Made by a program: the position numbers and the translations under genes. The notes under the pieces are model-generated. The model saw nothing but the letters and a program-made list of their open reading frames with translations, was not told the DNA's origin and made no database searches. A stretch of DNA of 64,000 nucleotides from Thiomicrorhabdus sediminis (GTDB lineage: Bacteria > Pseudomonadota > Gammaproteobacteria > Thiomicrospirales > Thiomicrospiraceae): NCBI RefSeq assembly GCF_005885815.1, contig NZ_CP040602.1:1255630-1319629 (forward strand), in the 5' to 3' direction. Of this stretch, positions 37,424-46,542 are shown in pieces. How positions within the stretch are numbered: position 1 is the stretch's first letter; the number at the start of each line of letters is the position of its first letter.

Positions 37424-38566
37424 CTATTTAGCTTGATTCATCTCAGCAAGTTGCTGTTCAATCTTAGCGTCCACTTCCCCCTCGTCTTTTGCCCAATGCA
37501 GGGTACGAGTCGGGAACGCAATCTGCGCCCCATGAGATTCGATAATCTCATTGATCGACAACAACACATCCTGCTTGACGTTATGATAACGAATCCAGTT
37601 GGTTGTTCTGGTATAAGCGTAAACAAAGAAGTCCAGTGATGAAGACGAAAACTGATTGAAATTGACAATAATGGTCTGTTCTATATCAATCTCTTCATGG
37701 TTTTCCAGCAAATGACGCACATCATTCACAATTGCAGACATCCTGCTTGCATCCTCATACCGAATCCCTACCGTTTCATAGATACGGCGATGACTCATAC
37801 GCGACGGGTTTTCGATGGCAATATTGGAAAAAATGCCATTGGGGATATACAGCGGTCGTTTATCAAATCTGCGCACAGTTGTCATGCGCCAACCGATTTT
37901 CTCGACAATCCCCTCAATATCCTTATCTGGTGAACGAATCCATTCGCCCACGGTAAATGGCTTATCCATATAAAGCATCATGCCACCAAAAACATTACCA
38001 AGCAGGTCTTTTGCCGCGAAACCGATGGCAATACCACCCACACCACCAAAGGCCAGTAATCCGGTCAGACTGACACCAAAAGCACTTAAGAAGAATAGAC
38101 CGGTTAAAACAAATGCCAACAACTTGATAATTTTGGCGAAGGCCTCAACCGTGACTTCATCGAGACGCTCATCTTCACGTGCCAGATCTTTAAGATGGAA
38201 CTCCAAGCGCTGGACAAGACGGATAACAAACCAACCGACCGATAGCGTCAGGATCGTCTGTTTGAATGCCAAGATATAAGGAATCAATTCAACATAGATC
38301 TGAAACTGGCCGATGGTCGTGGTCAGGGCCAGAATCAAACCGGTCACCCAGATAAAAAACGAGATCGGTGCCCGCGCCGCATCAACAAAACTGTCTACCC
38401 ACACATGCTCGGTAATCAATAAGCGATAGTGCACGATACGCAGCACATAGCGCTGAACGACATCAATAATGGTTGTCGCGGTCAAAATGGTTAATAACAG
38501 CAGTAACCAGACTTGTCCGCCGAACATAAATACCAATTCAGTCCAAAGTTGAGTGATCCACTCCAT
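37424..38566 (-). CDS. Mechanosensitive channel, MscS family
   Basis: A 380-residue MscS-type channel with four or five membrane helices. The pore helix shows the Gly/Ala-rich FGVSLTGLLAFGGVGGIAIG followed by FAAKDLLGNVFGG, and the beta domain follows with DKPFTVGEWI and RRFDKRPLYIPNGIFSN. The number of helices resembles YnaI/MscM-like proteins more than MscS itself. It should open on osmotic downshock. It converges on the START-domain gene with 2 bases between stops. Confidence 0.9.
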   Translation of the reverse strand: MEWITQLWTELVFMFGGQVWLLLLLTILTATTIIDVVQRYVLRIVHYRLLITEHVWVDSFVDAARAPISFFIWVTGLILALTTTIGQFQIYVELIPYILAFKQTILTLSVGWFVIRLVQRLEFHLKDLAREDERLDEVTVEAFAKIIKLLAFVLTGLFFLSAFGVSLTGLLAFGGVGGIAIGFAAKDLLGNVFGGMMLYMDKPFTVGEWIRSPDKDIEGIVEKIGWRMTTVRRFDKRPLYIPNGIFSNIAIENPSRMSHRRIYETVGIRYEDASRMSAIVNDVRHLLENHEEIDIEQTIIVNFNQFSSSSLDFFVYAYTRTTNWIRYHNVKQDVLLSINEIIESHGAQIAFPTRTLHWAKDEGEVDAKIEQQLAEMNQAK

Positions 38567-38632
38567 TATCCAATCCTATCGCTTTTTGGTTTCTGTCTAT
38601 CTTTAGCTAAACTCATCGATATAAAAAATGAT

Positions 38633-39703
38633 CTATAGCAACGCTTGTTGATCCTGCTGTTGCGTCAGTTTATTAATTACCGTCACTGCTGCTTGCCATT
38701 GAGGATCGTAATGCAATTTATCATAGTGATAACGACCATGCGCATGCAAACGAATCAATCGAGCATGAGAAAGCGCATTCGGTTGCCACCTGACATGCGC
38801 AAGCACCTCATCGGCAGCGACCGAATCATTACACACCAGCACCAGATCACAACCTGCCTGCAACGCCTTTTGGACACGCTCGCTAGGTGAACCATAAGCC
38901 GTTGCCGCCTGCATGCTCATATCATCACTGATCACCGCGCCTTCAAAGTGACACTGCTGACGCAATACTTTTTGCAACCAGAATTCGGAAAAACCGGCCG
39001 GGGCTTTATCAACCTGCGAATAGATAACATGTGCCGGCATGACCGCATCCAAACCGTTTTCCATTAAACGCAGAAACGGCTGCATATCGTGTTGCTGAAT
39101 ATCGTTGAAACTGCGTTTATCTTCAGCTACTTCATAATGGGTATCGGCTTCGATAAAACCATGACCCGGAAAATGTTTGGCCACCGAGGCCATCCCCGCC
39201 GAATGCATCCCTTTCATAACATGGCTTGCCAATAACCCTACCGCAACCGGATCACTATGAAAAGCCCTGTCACCAATCACTTTCGAACCACCATAGTCCA
39301 AATCGACTACCGGCGCAAAACTGAAATCAACCCCTACCGCCAAAAGCTCGGCGGCTAATAGCCAACCGAGTTTTTCGGCCACTTGGAAACTGTGATTCAC
39401 GTCCTGCTTATACAGCTCGCCTAAACTGCGCATATCCGGCAATTTGGTAAAACCTTGTCGGAAACGCTGCACTCGCCCACCTTCATGATCAACCGCTATC
39501 AGCAGCTTAGGGTGACGTAAATTGTGTATGGATTGCGTCAATTTCTGTAACTGTTCAACCGATTCAAAGTTGCGGCTAAATAAAATCACCCCGGCAACCA
39601 ATGGATCCATTAAACGTTCTATGTCGACATCGGTTAATTCAGTACCGGCAATATCAATCATTACCGATCCTAAAGACATTGCTTGTCCTGCAATATGCTT
39701 CAT
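38633..39703 (-). CDS. nagZ: Beta-N-acetylhexosaminidase NagZ
   Basis: NagZ is a cytosolic GH3 enzyme that removes GlcNAc from anhydro-muropeptides during peptidoglycan recycling. The signatures KHFPGHGFIEADTHYEV (catalytic His/Asp loop) and ISDDMSMQAA (nucleophile Asp) are both present. The 356 residues contain no signal peptide, as expected for NagZ. Its location 1 kb from a peptide-importer operon with a YkuD protein suggests a recycling neighbourhood. The 38567-38632 gap is short and empty. Confidence 0.95.
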   Translation of the reverse strand: MKHIAGQAMSLGSVMIDIAGTELTDVDIERLMDPLVAGVILFSRNFESVEQLQKLTQSIHNLRHPKLLIAVDHEGGRVQRFRQGFTKLPDMRSLGELYKQDVNHSFQVAEKLGWLLAAELLAVGVDFSFAPVVDLDYGGSKVIGDRAFHSDPVAVGLLASHVMKGMHSAGMASVAKHFPGHGFIEADTHYEVAEDKRSFNDIQQHDMQPFLRLMENGLDAVMPAHVIYSQVDKAPAGFSEFWLQKVLRQQCHFEGAVISDDMSMQAATAYGSPSERVQKALQAGCDLVLVCNDSVAADEVLAHVRWQPNALSHARLIRLHAHGRYHYDKLHYDPQWQAAVTVINKLTQQQDQQALL

Positions 39704-39918
39704 CTTATCTATAATCCAATTTCATTAATAAAAGGCTGATTCAATTATGCGAATATATCAACGCAAAGCGTTCAATTTCATACTTGGCGTAACATAGCAT
39801 AAACACCCCCTCTTGCCTAATCTATCAGCCAATACCGGTCCATATCGCCCAATGATCACGCTTAAGGTTCACTATCGACAAGTACGCAGAGCTCTATCAA
39901 TTTTCCAAGCCAACATGA

Positions 39919-39964
39919 CTTTCATCTGTCTGTCATCTAAGCGACACAAAAACTTCAACAGAAT
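39919..39964 (+). promoter_or_regulatory. Pho-box-like triple repeat with downstream -10 box
   Basis: Three 7-base units occur in exact 11-base register: CTTTCAT (39919-39925), CTGTCAT (39930-39936) and GCGACAC (39941-39947). CTGTCAT equals the E. coli PhoB half-site, and the 4-base spacers match Pho boxes. A CAGAAT (39959-39964) lies 11 bases after the last unit, the normal -10 position at Pho promoters. It is 85-110 bases before the MOSC gene. The remaining parts of the 39704-40031 gap show nothing else. Confidence 0.5.
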
Positions 39965-40031
39965 CCGCTAACGCTTAAATCTTGACTGGATTACAATTAA
40001 TGCTCAACTTTTATCTCAAAATGAGGCGACT

Positions 40032-40481
40032 ATGGCAAAACTAATGGGCATTGCCACCCATACCCAAGCAAAAGGTGAAATCACCACTCATGACCATATC
40101 GAAGTCAGCACCGAACACGGGCTGAATAATGATTATCAAGGCTCCAGAAATAAACAGACACAAGTCACCTTACTGTCTTTAAAGAGCTGGCAGCAAGCAT
40201 GCGCTGAATGTGGCGCCGAGCTCGACTGGACTGAAAGACGAGCAAACCTGCTGGTTGACGACTTTGAATTTAACCCATCAATGATTGGTGAGCAAATACA
40301 AGTCGGTGATGTATTACTGCAAATCAGTTGCGAAACCGATCCCTGTTCATTAATGGATAAACTGCACTCCGGTCTAAAACACGCTTTAACACCAAATTGG
40401 CGTGGCGGCGCTCGCTGTAAAGTACTGCGAGGCGGAACCATCAAACATGGTGACAAAATCAGTCATTTAAAGCGTTTCTAA
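40032..40481 (+). CDS. MOSC-domain protein
   Basis: A 149-residue stand-alone MOSC domain, the fold of the molybdenum-cofactor sulfurase C-terminus, with HGLNNDYQGSRNKQTQVTLLS and the conserved Cys region ISCETDPCSLMDKL. Stand-alone MOSC proteins are proposed to handle sulfur or metal-sulfur groups; some reduce N-hydroxylated substrates. GAGG lies before the ATG. Its divergent promoter carries a Pho-box-like repeat. It stands between nagZ and the peptide ABC operon on the opposite strand. Confidence 0.85.
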   Translation: MAKLMGIATHTQAKGEITTHDHIEVSTEHGLNNDYQGSRNKQTQVTLLSLKSWQQACAECGAELDWTERRANLLVDDFEFNPSMIGEQIQVGDVLLQISCETDPCSLMDKLHSGLKHALTPNWRGGARCKVLRGGTIKHGDKISHLKRF

Positions 40482-40662
40482 GCACAATATTTCAAACTTC
40501 TCTTGCCACCAGTTTTGCGACAATACCGACTTGTTTGCACTTCGGTTAAACTTAAACTTAGCACCACGCTAACCTATAAACTAATCGATAAGCCAATCAA
40601 CAAACCAATTTACAACCCTATCTCAACGCATTCATCTCAATCGGCGTGAATCGAATAACCGT

Positions 40663-41469
40663 CTAATTACGCTGATTTCTCGCTCTGACATCGAGATGGT
40701 CACGCCACTGATCGCCAATCAGGTTGACCGCTAACACCACCAGCATCAAAGCGATTCCTGGCGCTAAAACCAGATGCGGTGCCACCAATAGATAACGGGT
40801 TCCCTCTTTGATCATCGAGCCCCAAGAAGCTTCCGGAGGTTGAACCCCCAAGCCCAAAAACGATAACCCGGCTTCGGAAATCACCGCTCCGGCGATACCA
40901 AAGGTTGCTTCAACTCCTAAAGGCGCCAAAATCAACGGCAATACATGGCGATAAAGCATAACCGGCGTAGCAACGCCTAAAACACGCGCCGCCTGAATAT
41001 GCTCACGATGACGCAGACTCAAGGTTTGCGCTCTTGCCAAGCGCGCATAACCTACCCAGCCAACCACCACCAGGGCAAATACCACATTCTCGATACCCGG
41101 CCCCAGAATCGCCGCCAAGGCAATCGCCAATAACAAGCCCGGAAAGGCAAGAAACACATCGATAATCTTAGTCACGACTCGATCCAGCCAACCACCGGTA
41201 TATCCACTGATAATGCCAATACTGGTACCGATAATCGCCGAAAAAAACACCACGCCGAGGGCAACCAGAAGCGATGTCTGAGCGCCTTCAACCAAGCGTT
41301 GCAAAATAGGACGGCCTAACTCATCCGCTCCTAATAACTGCTGTGTATCTGGCGGCATTAAAAAACGTTGCAGATTGACAATATCGGCGCTTTCATCGAT
41401 AAAGAAAGCGGCAATCGCCATAAACAACCAAACCAAAACTATGGCATAACTGACAAACCGTAATATCAT
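40663..41469 (-). CDS. Peptide ABC transporter permease, OppC/DppC family
   Basis: Inner-membrane permease of 268 residues with about six hydrophobic helices. The EAA loop is visible as ARAQTLSLRHREHIQAARVLG and the C-terminal part has LSFLGLGVQPPEASWG, typical of DppC/OppC/GsiD. It overlaps the preceding permease by four bases (ATGA), so the two are coupled. No ATPase gene follows; the next gene on this strand is nagZ after the oppositely oriented MOSC gene. The 40482-40662 gap is empty apart from repeated short AT-rich words. Confidence 0.92.
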   Translation of the reverse strand: MILRFVSYAIVLVWLFMAIAAFFIDESADIVNLQRFLMPPDTQQLLGADELGRPILQRLVEGAQTSLLVALGVVFFSAIIGTSIGIISGYTGGWLDRVVTKIIDVFLAFPGLLLAIALAAILGPGIENVVFALVVVGWVGYARLARAQTLSLRHREHIQAARVLGVATPVMLYRHVLPLILAPLGVEATFGIAGAVISEAGLSFLGLGVQPPEASWGSMIKEGTRYLLVAPHLVLAPGIALMLVVLAVNLIGDQWRDHLDVRARNQRN

Positions 41470-42389
41470 TGCGCCATCCTGATTCTTGGGTCAAGCCAAG
41501 CATAAGCCAACTCGGTAAGGCCGTTAATGGAAATATAGGCGACGCTGATAATCAGAATACAGGCTTGCACCACCGGATAATCACGGCGCTGAATCGACTC
41601 CACCAACAACTGGCCCAATCCCGGCCAGTCAAACACCACTTCGGTAATCACCGCTCCACCGAGCAGAGTACCTAGCTGCAAACCTAATATGGTCACCACC
41701 GGCAATAAGGCATTAAGCAAAGCGTGCTTGCCATAAACCATCATTGACGACAATCCTTTGGCTTGTGCAGTACGAATATAATCTTCATGCATCACCTCAA
41801 GCAAAGATGCTCTCAGCATTCTTGCCAGAATCGCCGCCAAGGCCGTACCCAGTGTGACTGCCGGCAACACCCAGGCAAACGGTTGTTCGGCACCACTTAC
41901 CGGCAGCCACGCCAAGGCGATGGAAAACAGCAGGATTAACATAGGCCCTAACCAGAAATTGGGAATGGAAACGCCAATTAATGAGATTGTCATCGATAGA
42001 TTATCCGGCCACTTGCCGGCACGTAATGCCGCCCACAACCCCAAGGGAAAAGCGATCAACACGGCCACCAGCATCGCCATAATAGCCAACTGCAAGGTCA
42101 TCGGAAAACGCTCGGCCACCAGCTCGGCCACCGGTTGTTGGAAAAACAAAGATTGCCCCAAATCAAATTGCAGCAGCGCCAATAGATAAGAAATATACTG
42201 CTCGAATATCGGCTTATCCAAGCCAAGTTGAGCGCGCAATGCACTTTCATCGGCAGGACTGGCCCAATCGCCAAGCATTACTGCGACCGGATCACCTGGA
42301 ACGAGATGGATGAGAAAAAACACCATGGTGCCTACAATCCAAGACACGAAAATGACCGATGCTAATAACCGAACAATAAAACCGCTCAT
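41466..42389 (-). CDS. Peptide ABC transporter permease, OppB/DppB family
   Basis: Permease of 307 residues with N-terminal GTMVFFLIHLVPGDPVAVMLGD, the DppB/OppB signature, then an EAA loop in RMLRASLLEVMHEDYIRTAQ and the C-terminal VFDWPGLGQLLVESIQRRDYPV. It forms the heterodimeric membrane core with the OppC-type protein that follows. It lies 98 bases after the YkuD gene. Substrate class is peptides, nickel or related, judged by family; gene context favours cell-wall peptides. Confidence 0.93.
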   Translation of the reverse strand: MSGFIVRLLASVIFVSWIVGTMVFFLIHLVPGDPVAVMLGDWASPADESALRAQLGLDKPIFEQYISYLLALLQFDLGQSLFFQQPVAELVAERFPMTLQLAIMAMLVAVLIAFPLGLWAALRAGKWPDNLSMTISLIGVSIPNFWLGPMLILLFSIALAWLPVSGAEQPFAWVLPAVTLGTALAAILARMLRASLLEVMHEDYIRTAQAKGLSSMMVYGKHALLNALLPVVTILGLQLGTLLGGAVITEVVFDWPGLGQLLVESIQRRDYPVVQACILIISVAYISINGLTELAYAWLDPRIRMAQ

Positions 42390-42487
42390 AATCGACCACT
42401 ACCCGGTTGTGCGCTATGGGCTCCAACCCGCCCTATCGAGCAACGACAAGTCACACCTGAAACTGTTTCGCAAATATACAACACTAA

Positions 42488-43042
42488 CTACCCTTCTTTG
42501 TTGCCGCTGACAATATTGACTTCGGTGGCGATTTCCACCCAGTCAAATAACTCGACAATGTCGCTATTGCGCATACGAATACAGCCATGCGATAACGGTT
42601 TGCCCACCGGCTCGCTATCTGGCGTACCGTGTATATAAATATAGCGCTGCATGGTATCGACATCACCTAAACGATTGATCCCCGCTTCACAGCCGGACAA
42701 CCAGAGAATTCTGCTTAGGATCCAATCGCGATCGGGATGCTGTTGCTTTAAGGCTTCAGAAAAAACCTCTCCGGTCGGGCGCCTGCCGATAAATACCGTA
42801 TTTAGGGGACAATCTGCGCCGATTTTGGCACGAATTACATGTTTTCCCAAAGGCGTTTTTCCGGAATTTTTTTGCCCGCCGATACCGTTTAAGGCACTGC
42901 TAATCAAATAGCGTTTAATCTCGTTGCTACCTTGGTAAACCACCAGACACTGCTTGGCAATATCGATAAGAATGCGCTTTTCATTCTGCTTGTCATCATA
43001 TCCTCGATGATTTAAAACGTTTTCGTTCACAGCAACTCCCAT
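42488..43042 (-). CDS. YkuD-fold L,D-transpeptidase/L,D-carboxypeptidase, apparently cytoplasmic
   Basis: A 184-residue YkuD-domain protein with the full catalytic motif: His138-Gly139, then Ser151-His152-Gly153-Cys154-Ile155-Arg156. The N-terminus is hydrophilic, with no signal peptide or anchor, which is unusual because classical L,D-transpeptidases are periplasmic. ElsL of Acinetobacter baumannii is a known leaderless YkuD protein that acts in the cytosol as an L,D-carboxypeptidase on recycled muropeptides. Its ATG shares one base with the TGA of the binding-protein gene, so they are coupled; a GTG four codons later has a better placed GGAG and would shorten it by four residues. The context favours peptide processing after import. 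Confidence 0.85.
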   Translation of the reverse strand: MGVAVNENVLNHRGYDDKQNEKRILIDIAKQCLVVYQGSNEIKRYLISSALNGIGGQKNSGKTPLGKHVIRAKIGADCPLNTVFIGRRPTGEVFSEALKQQHPDRDWILSRILWLSGCEAGINRLGDVDTMQRYIYIHGTPDSEPVGKPLSHGCIRMRNSDIVELFDWVEIATEVNIVSGNKEG

Positions 43043-44613
43043 CAGTTTTTCTGCACCCTTAAAAGGCCATCCAAGCGTCCATCGGCATAAAGTTGATAAC
43101 CACTGATATTGTTTCGACTCACCGCATATTGGTCTTCATACCAGAGTGGCATCGCCGCCAGCGTTGCTTGCAGTCTTTTTTGTAACCGTTTATAAAGCTT
43201 AGCCTGCTCTGCCAAATCTTCGGTTTGAGAGGCTTGTGCGATTAAATCATCGGCCAATTGATCACGGTAACGCCCTCTATTGGCACCTTGTGGTGGAATC
43301 GCGTTTGAGGCAAACACATACTGGAAGATATCCGGGCTCTTGACCCCTACCCAAGCCAGACTATAGAGCTGAAAACGCCCTTGCTTGATGTCGTTATAAA
43401 AGGTACCCCAATCATAACTTTGGATCTTTAAATGAATACCCAAGGGCTTTAGCTGAGACTGATAAATCGTTGCCAAACGAATGCGCGTCGGATCGTTAGA
43501 CGTTTTATAACTTAGCTCGATAACCTCTTGCCCCGACTGGCTTTTCTTGATTAGCCCAGCCAGCTCAGGCCGTATTTCGCTGCGCTTTTTGATTTGCTCT
43601 ATAACTTGCTTGATCAATTGTCGAGCCAGGCTTGGGTTATAGTCATATTGCGGCATATCCTCAACGCCACACCAATGCTTGGGCACTAACAGACCGCCGG
43701 CTAATCGTGCTCTACCGGAAAACACCGCATCAATCACCGCTTGACGATCAATACCGTGGGCAATCGCCTGACGCAATGCCAGCTGTGATAGCAAAGGATC
43801 CTCAAAGTTAAAACCGATATAACCAAACCCGGTGCCGTAATGATAGTCAACTTGCAGTTGCGGCTGCTTGGCAGCATATTGCACCAGTTCCGGTGACAGG
43901 TCGTTCTGGATAATATCCAGCTCTCCTTTTTTCAGCTTAAGCACCCGAACCGTCGCATCCTTGACCGGAATAAAAGCCAGTTCGACACCATCAGACCGTC
44001 GTTTCAACTGTAACTTCTGTTCTGACATAGCAATAAACTCACAAGCACCGGAACCGATCGGCAATGCTTGAAATTGATGGTTTTGTGCAATCATTTTCGC
44101 CGGTAAGATGCCGATTACCAGGCGTCCGACAAATAAAGCGTCTTCATGACTGAGATAAAAATCCAGCTGCTTATCATTAATCACTTCGATGGCACGGATA
44201 TGTTTGAGAGAACCTCTATGTGCCGAGCCTAAACCCTTATCCAGCACACTGCGATAGGTGGCGGCAACATCCTCGGCATTAAGCTGCTCGCCATCAGGAA
44301 AAAAACTCTCGTCAATCAAGCTAAAACGGTAATGCTTGGCCGATAATTGCTGCCACTCGGCCAAATCGGGAATCGGTTGGAAACGGCTATCAAAATCAAT
44401 CAACTGACGATAGAGCAACCGATTGATACGGCTGGATAAGGCGTCCGTCGCCTTACGTGGATCCAACATGCGGGCACGGCCATTGATACCAACCAGTATC
44501 TGTCGTGAGTTGGATGGCTTTTGACAACCACTGATAAGCGCTGTTGAAGCCAGCGCGGAGGTTAGCGAAAACGCTGAAACCTGCTTGATTAATGTTCGGC
44601 GATTAAATGCCAC
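43042..44613 (-). CDS. Peptide-binding lipoprotein of an Opp/Dpp-type ABC transporter (SBP family 5)
   Basis: A 523-residue substrate-binding protein of the DppA/OppA class, recognisable from RALLYR-like RINRLLYRQLIDFD, DGEQLNAEDVAATYRSVLD and LALRQAIAHGIDRQAVIDAVFSGRA-type blocks split across the sequence. The signal peptide ends in a lipobox (Ile-Ser-Gly-Cys30), so it is probably anchored in the inner membrane. An RR pair at residues 5-6 hints at possible Tat export. It heads an operon with the YkuD protein and two permeases. In E. coli the related MppA binds murein tripeptide. Confidence 0.9.
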   Translation of the reverse strand: MAFNRRTLIKQVSAFSLTSALASTALISGCQKPSNSRQILVGINGRARMLDPRKATDALSSRINRLLYRQLIDFDSRFQPIPDLAEWQQLSAKHYRFSLIDESFFPDGEQLNAEDVAATYRSVLDKGLGSAHRGSLKHIRAIEVINDKQLDFYLSHEDALFVGRLVIGILPAKMIAQNHQFQALPIGSGACEFIAMSEQKLQLKRRSDGVELAFIPVKDATVRVLKLKKGELDIIQNDLSPELVQYAAKQPQLQVDYHYGTGFGYIGFNFEDPLLSQLALRQAIAHGIDRQAVIDAVFSGRARLAGGLLVPKHWCGVEDMPQYDYNPSLARQLIKQVIEQIKKRSEIRPELAGLIKKSQSGQEVIELSYKTSNDPTRIRLATIYQSQLKPLGIHLKIQSYDWGTFYNDIKQGRFQLYSLAWVGVKSPDIFQYVFASNAIPPQGANRGRYRDQLADDLIAQASQTEDLAEQAKLYKRLQKRLQATLAAMPLWYEDQYAVSRNNISGYQLYADGRLDGLLRVQKN

Positions 44614-44640
44614 CCAATATCCTTAAGAATTAAATGAAGG

Positions 44641-45963
44641 TTACTCTTGCAATAAGGCTTCGTATTGCTGCAGATCCTGTAGATCCAAATCACCAATAGC
44701 CGCTTCTAATTGCAGGTGTGCCAAACTCTGGTTATGGATCGCCTCAATCAAATTCTTTCTCGCACTGGTTTGATTGGCCGTCGCAGTCAAGACTTCAAGC
44801 ATACTTTTCAAGCCGACCTTATAGCCTTCTTTTGCCGATTCGACAAAAGCATCATTCGATTTTACCGCCTCACGTAATGCGGCGATCAACTTCAAGCCTT
44901 GCTGCCAATTACGCCATTGTGTTTTGGCTTGCAAAACAGCCTGTTGTCGCGCATTTCGCAAACCTTGCTGTGCGGCAATCGCCTTTTGCGAGGCGGAACG
45001 CACTTGCGAACTGGTACCGCCGCCTGAATATAGTGGCACATTCAAATTCAAAGCGATGCTATTGGATCGCGAATCCATAAAACTGCTGCCAGCCTGATAA
45101 TCACTGTATTGGTTGTCGCTAAAAGTCGCTTTCAAATCGACCGTCGGATAATGCCCGGCTTTTTTAACATCGATTTCTTTTTGTGCGATCTGATACTGGA
45201 TTTGTGCGCTATTGACCGATAAGTTCGCCGATCCGGCAAGGGCTTCAAGCTGTTTATCGGCATAGTTCAAATCGATCCCCTTGCCAATCTGAGTCAGTTC
45301 TTTCAAACCTTGTGCTTGCAGCTGAGATAAATCAATACCGCTGATTTGCGACAACGCTTCCTGAGTGTTTTCCAAGGCGTTTTGCGCCTGGATAATCGCC
45401 GATTTCGCCAAATCGAGGCTGGAGCGCGCTTCAAGTACATCTACTCGACTCATCAAACCCAATTCGGCTGATGCCTGCGCGGTTTCAAACTGCAGGGTTT
45501 TAGCTTCTAGATCGGAAGCACTCAAGGCCAAATTTTGCTCGGCGAGCAATACATCGAAATAGGCTTTGGCAACATTTAAAATCAAATCCTGATGCGCCTG
45601 CTGCAAAGCGATCGATGCCGCTTTTTCAATCAACTGTGCTTGATCGTAAAGCGCCCAACTGCTTTGACCGTAAAGCGCCTGATCAATTGTCAGACTCAAA
45701 CTCTGACTGGTGACATCCTGACTATCAATCGAACTGTCATTCACCGCATAACTGCCGCTGGCTTTAACCTGGGGCAACAATACCGATTCGGCCAAATTAA
45801 CATTTTCGGCATCGGCTTGATATTGCGCTTGCGCTTGCGCCAGAGATGGCGCATGCTGCAAGGCTTGCTGATAGACATCGGTCAATCCAAGCGGTAATGC
45901 TTGCGCCGAAGCACTGGCGAATAAACCTATAAAAGCGACGGGGAAAGCCTTAAGCTTTTTCAT
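44641..45963 (-). CDS. TolC-family outer-membrane efflux channel
   Basis: An outer-membrane factor of 440 residues with a signal peptide (ending near AQA, about residue 23) and two repeats rich in Ala, Gln and Leu heptads that make the periplasmic alpha-barrel. NVPLYSGGGTSSQVR is the usual second-half signature, and AQAQYQADAENVNLAESVLLPQV is that of the first half, cited here in parts. I start at the ATG at 45963, five bases after GGAG; the GTG two codons upstream is less likely. It partly overlaps the CYTH gene upstream. No inner-membrane pump or adaptor lies nearby, so it may serve several systems. Confidence 0.9.
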   Translation of the reverse strand: MKKLKAFPVAFIGLFASASAQALPLGLTDVYQQALQHAPSLAQAQAQYQADAENVNLAESVLLPQVKASGSYAVNDSSIDSQDVTSQSLSLTIDQALYGQSSWALYDQAQLIEKAASIALQQAHQDLILNVAKAYFDVLLAEQNLALSASDLEAKTLQFETAQASAELGLMSRVDVLEARSSLDLAKSAIIQAQNALENTQEALSQISGIDLSQLQAQGLKELTQIGKGIDLNYADKQLEALAGSANLSVNSAQIQYQIAQKEIDVKKAGHYPTVDLKATFSDNQYSDYQAGSSFMDSRSNSIALNLNVPLYSGGGTSSQVRSASQKAIAAQQGLRNARQQAVLQAKTQWRNWQQGLKLIAALREAVKSNDAFVESAKEGYKVGLKSMLEVLTATANQTSARKNLIEAIHNQSLAHLQLEAAIGDLDLQDLQQYEALLQE

Positions 45964-46474
45964 CTTCACTCCAAACCTTAAAAGGACGTTGACTCAGGCT
46001 GATATTATAATATCGCACCTCTTCTGTCACCTCTCTTGCAAGCCAGTTTGGCAGTTCAATGCTTTCATCCTCGGACTGCATTTCCACCTCGGCAACCACC
46101 AACCCCTGATTATCACCCAAAAATTCATCGATTTCCCAAGTGTGCTCAGCGAACTTTACCAGATAACGGTATTTCTCAATTACCGGGCCCACCGCCAGTG
46201 TTTTTAGCATTTTTTCCGCATCGGCCAAAGGTATCGGGTATTCATATTCGTCTCGACTCAACCCGATTTCCAGGCTTTTGATATTCATATTGGCCTGTTC
46301 ACCCTCGATACGAACTCTTACCGAACTTTTCGCACAGATTCTATTGTCATCATTATTACCGATCGCATCGCTGATATCGTTAAGGTAACCCTGAGCAAAA
46401 TGGGTTTTCTGGTGGGCTAAGGCCTTCCAATCATCATTTTTTAATAAAAACTTGCGCTCAATCTCTCTGGCCAT
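45950..46474 (-). CDS. CYTH-domain (triphosphate tunnel) protein
   Basis: A 174-residue CYTH protein. The N-terminal MAREIERKFLLK supplies the ExExK metal/phosphate motif, and alternating charged strands (RVRIEGEQA, IEKYRYLVKFAEHTWEIDEF, VAEVEMQSEDE) form the triphosphate tunnel. Bacterial members are often inorganic triphosphatases or of unknown role. It overlaps the following TolC-family gene by 14-20 bases. An annotation as adenylate cyclase class IV would be unsupported. Confidence 0.88.
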   Translation of the reverse strand: MAREIERKFLLKNDDWKALAHQKTHFAQGYLNDISDAIGNNDDNRICAKSSVRVRIEGEQANMNIKSLEIGLSRDEYEYPIPLADAEKMLKTLAVGPVIEKYRYLVKFAEHTWEIDEFLGDNQGLVVAEVEMQSEDESIELPNWLAREVTEEVRYYNISLSQRPFKVWSEDEKA

Positions 46475-46542
46475 GAATATCTCAGTATCTTTATATTTTG
46501 CTTTATCGGACGTTATGAGTAACTTATTTCGCGATTCACCGT

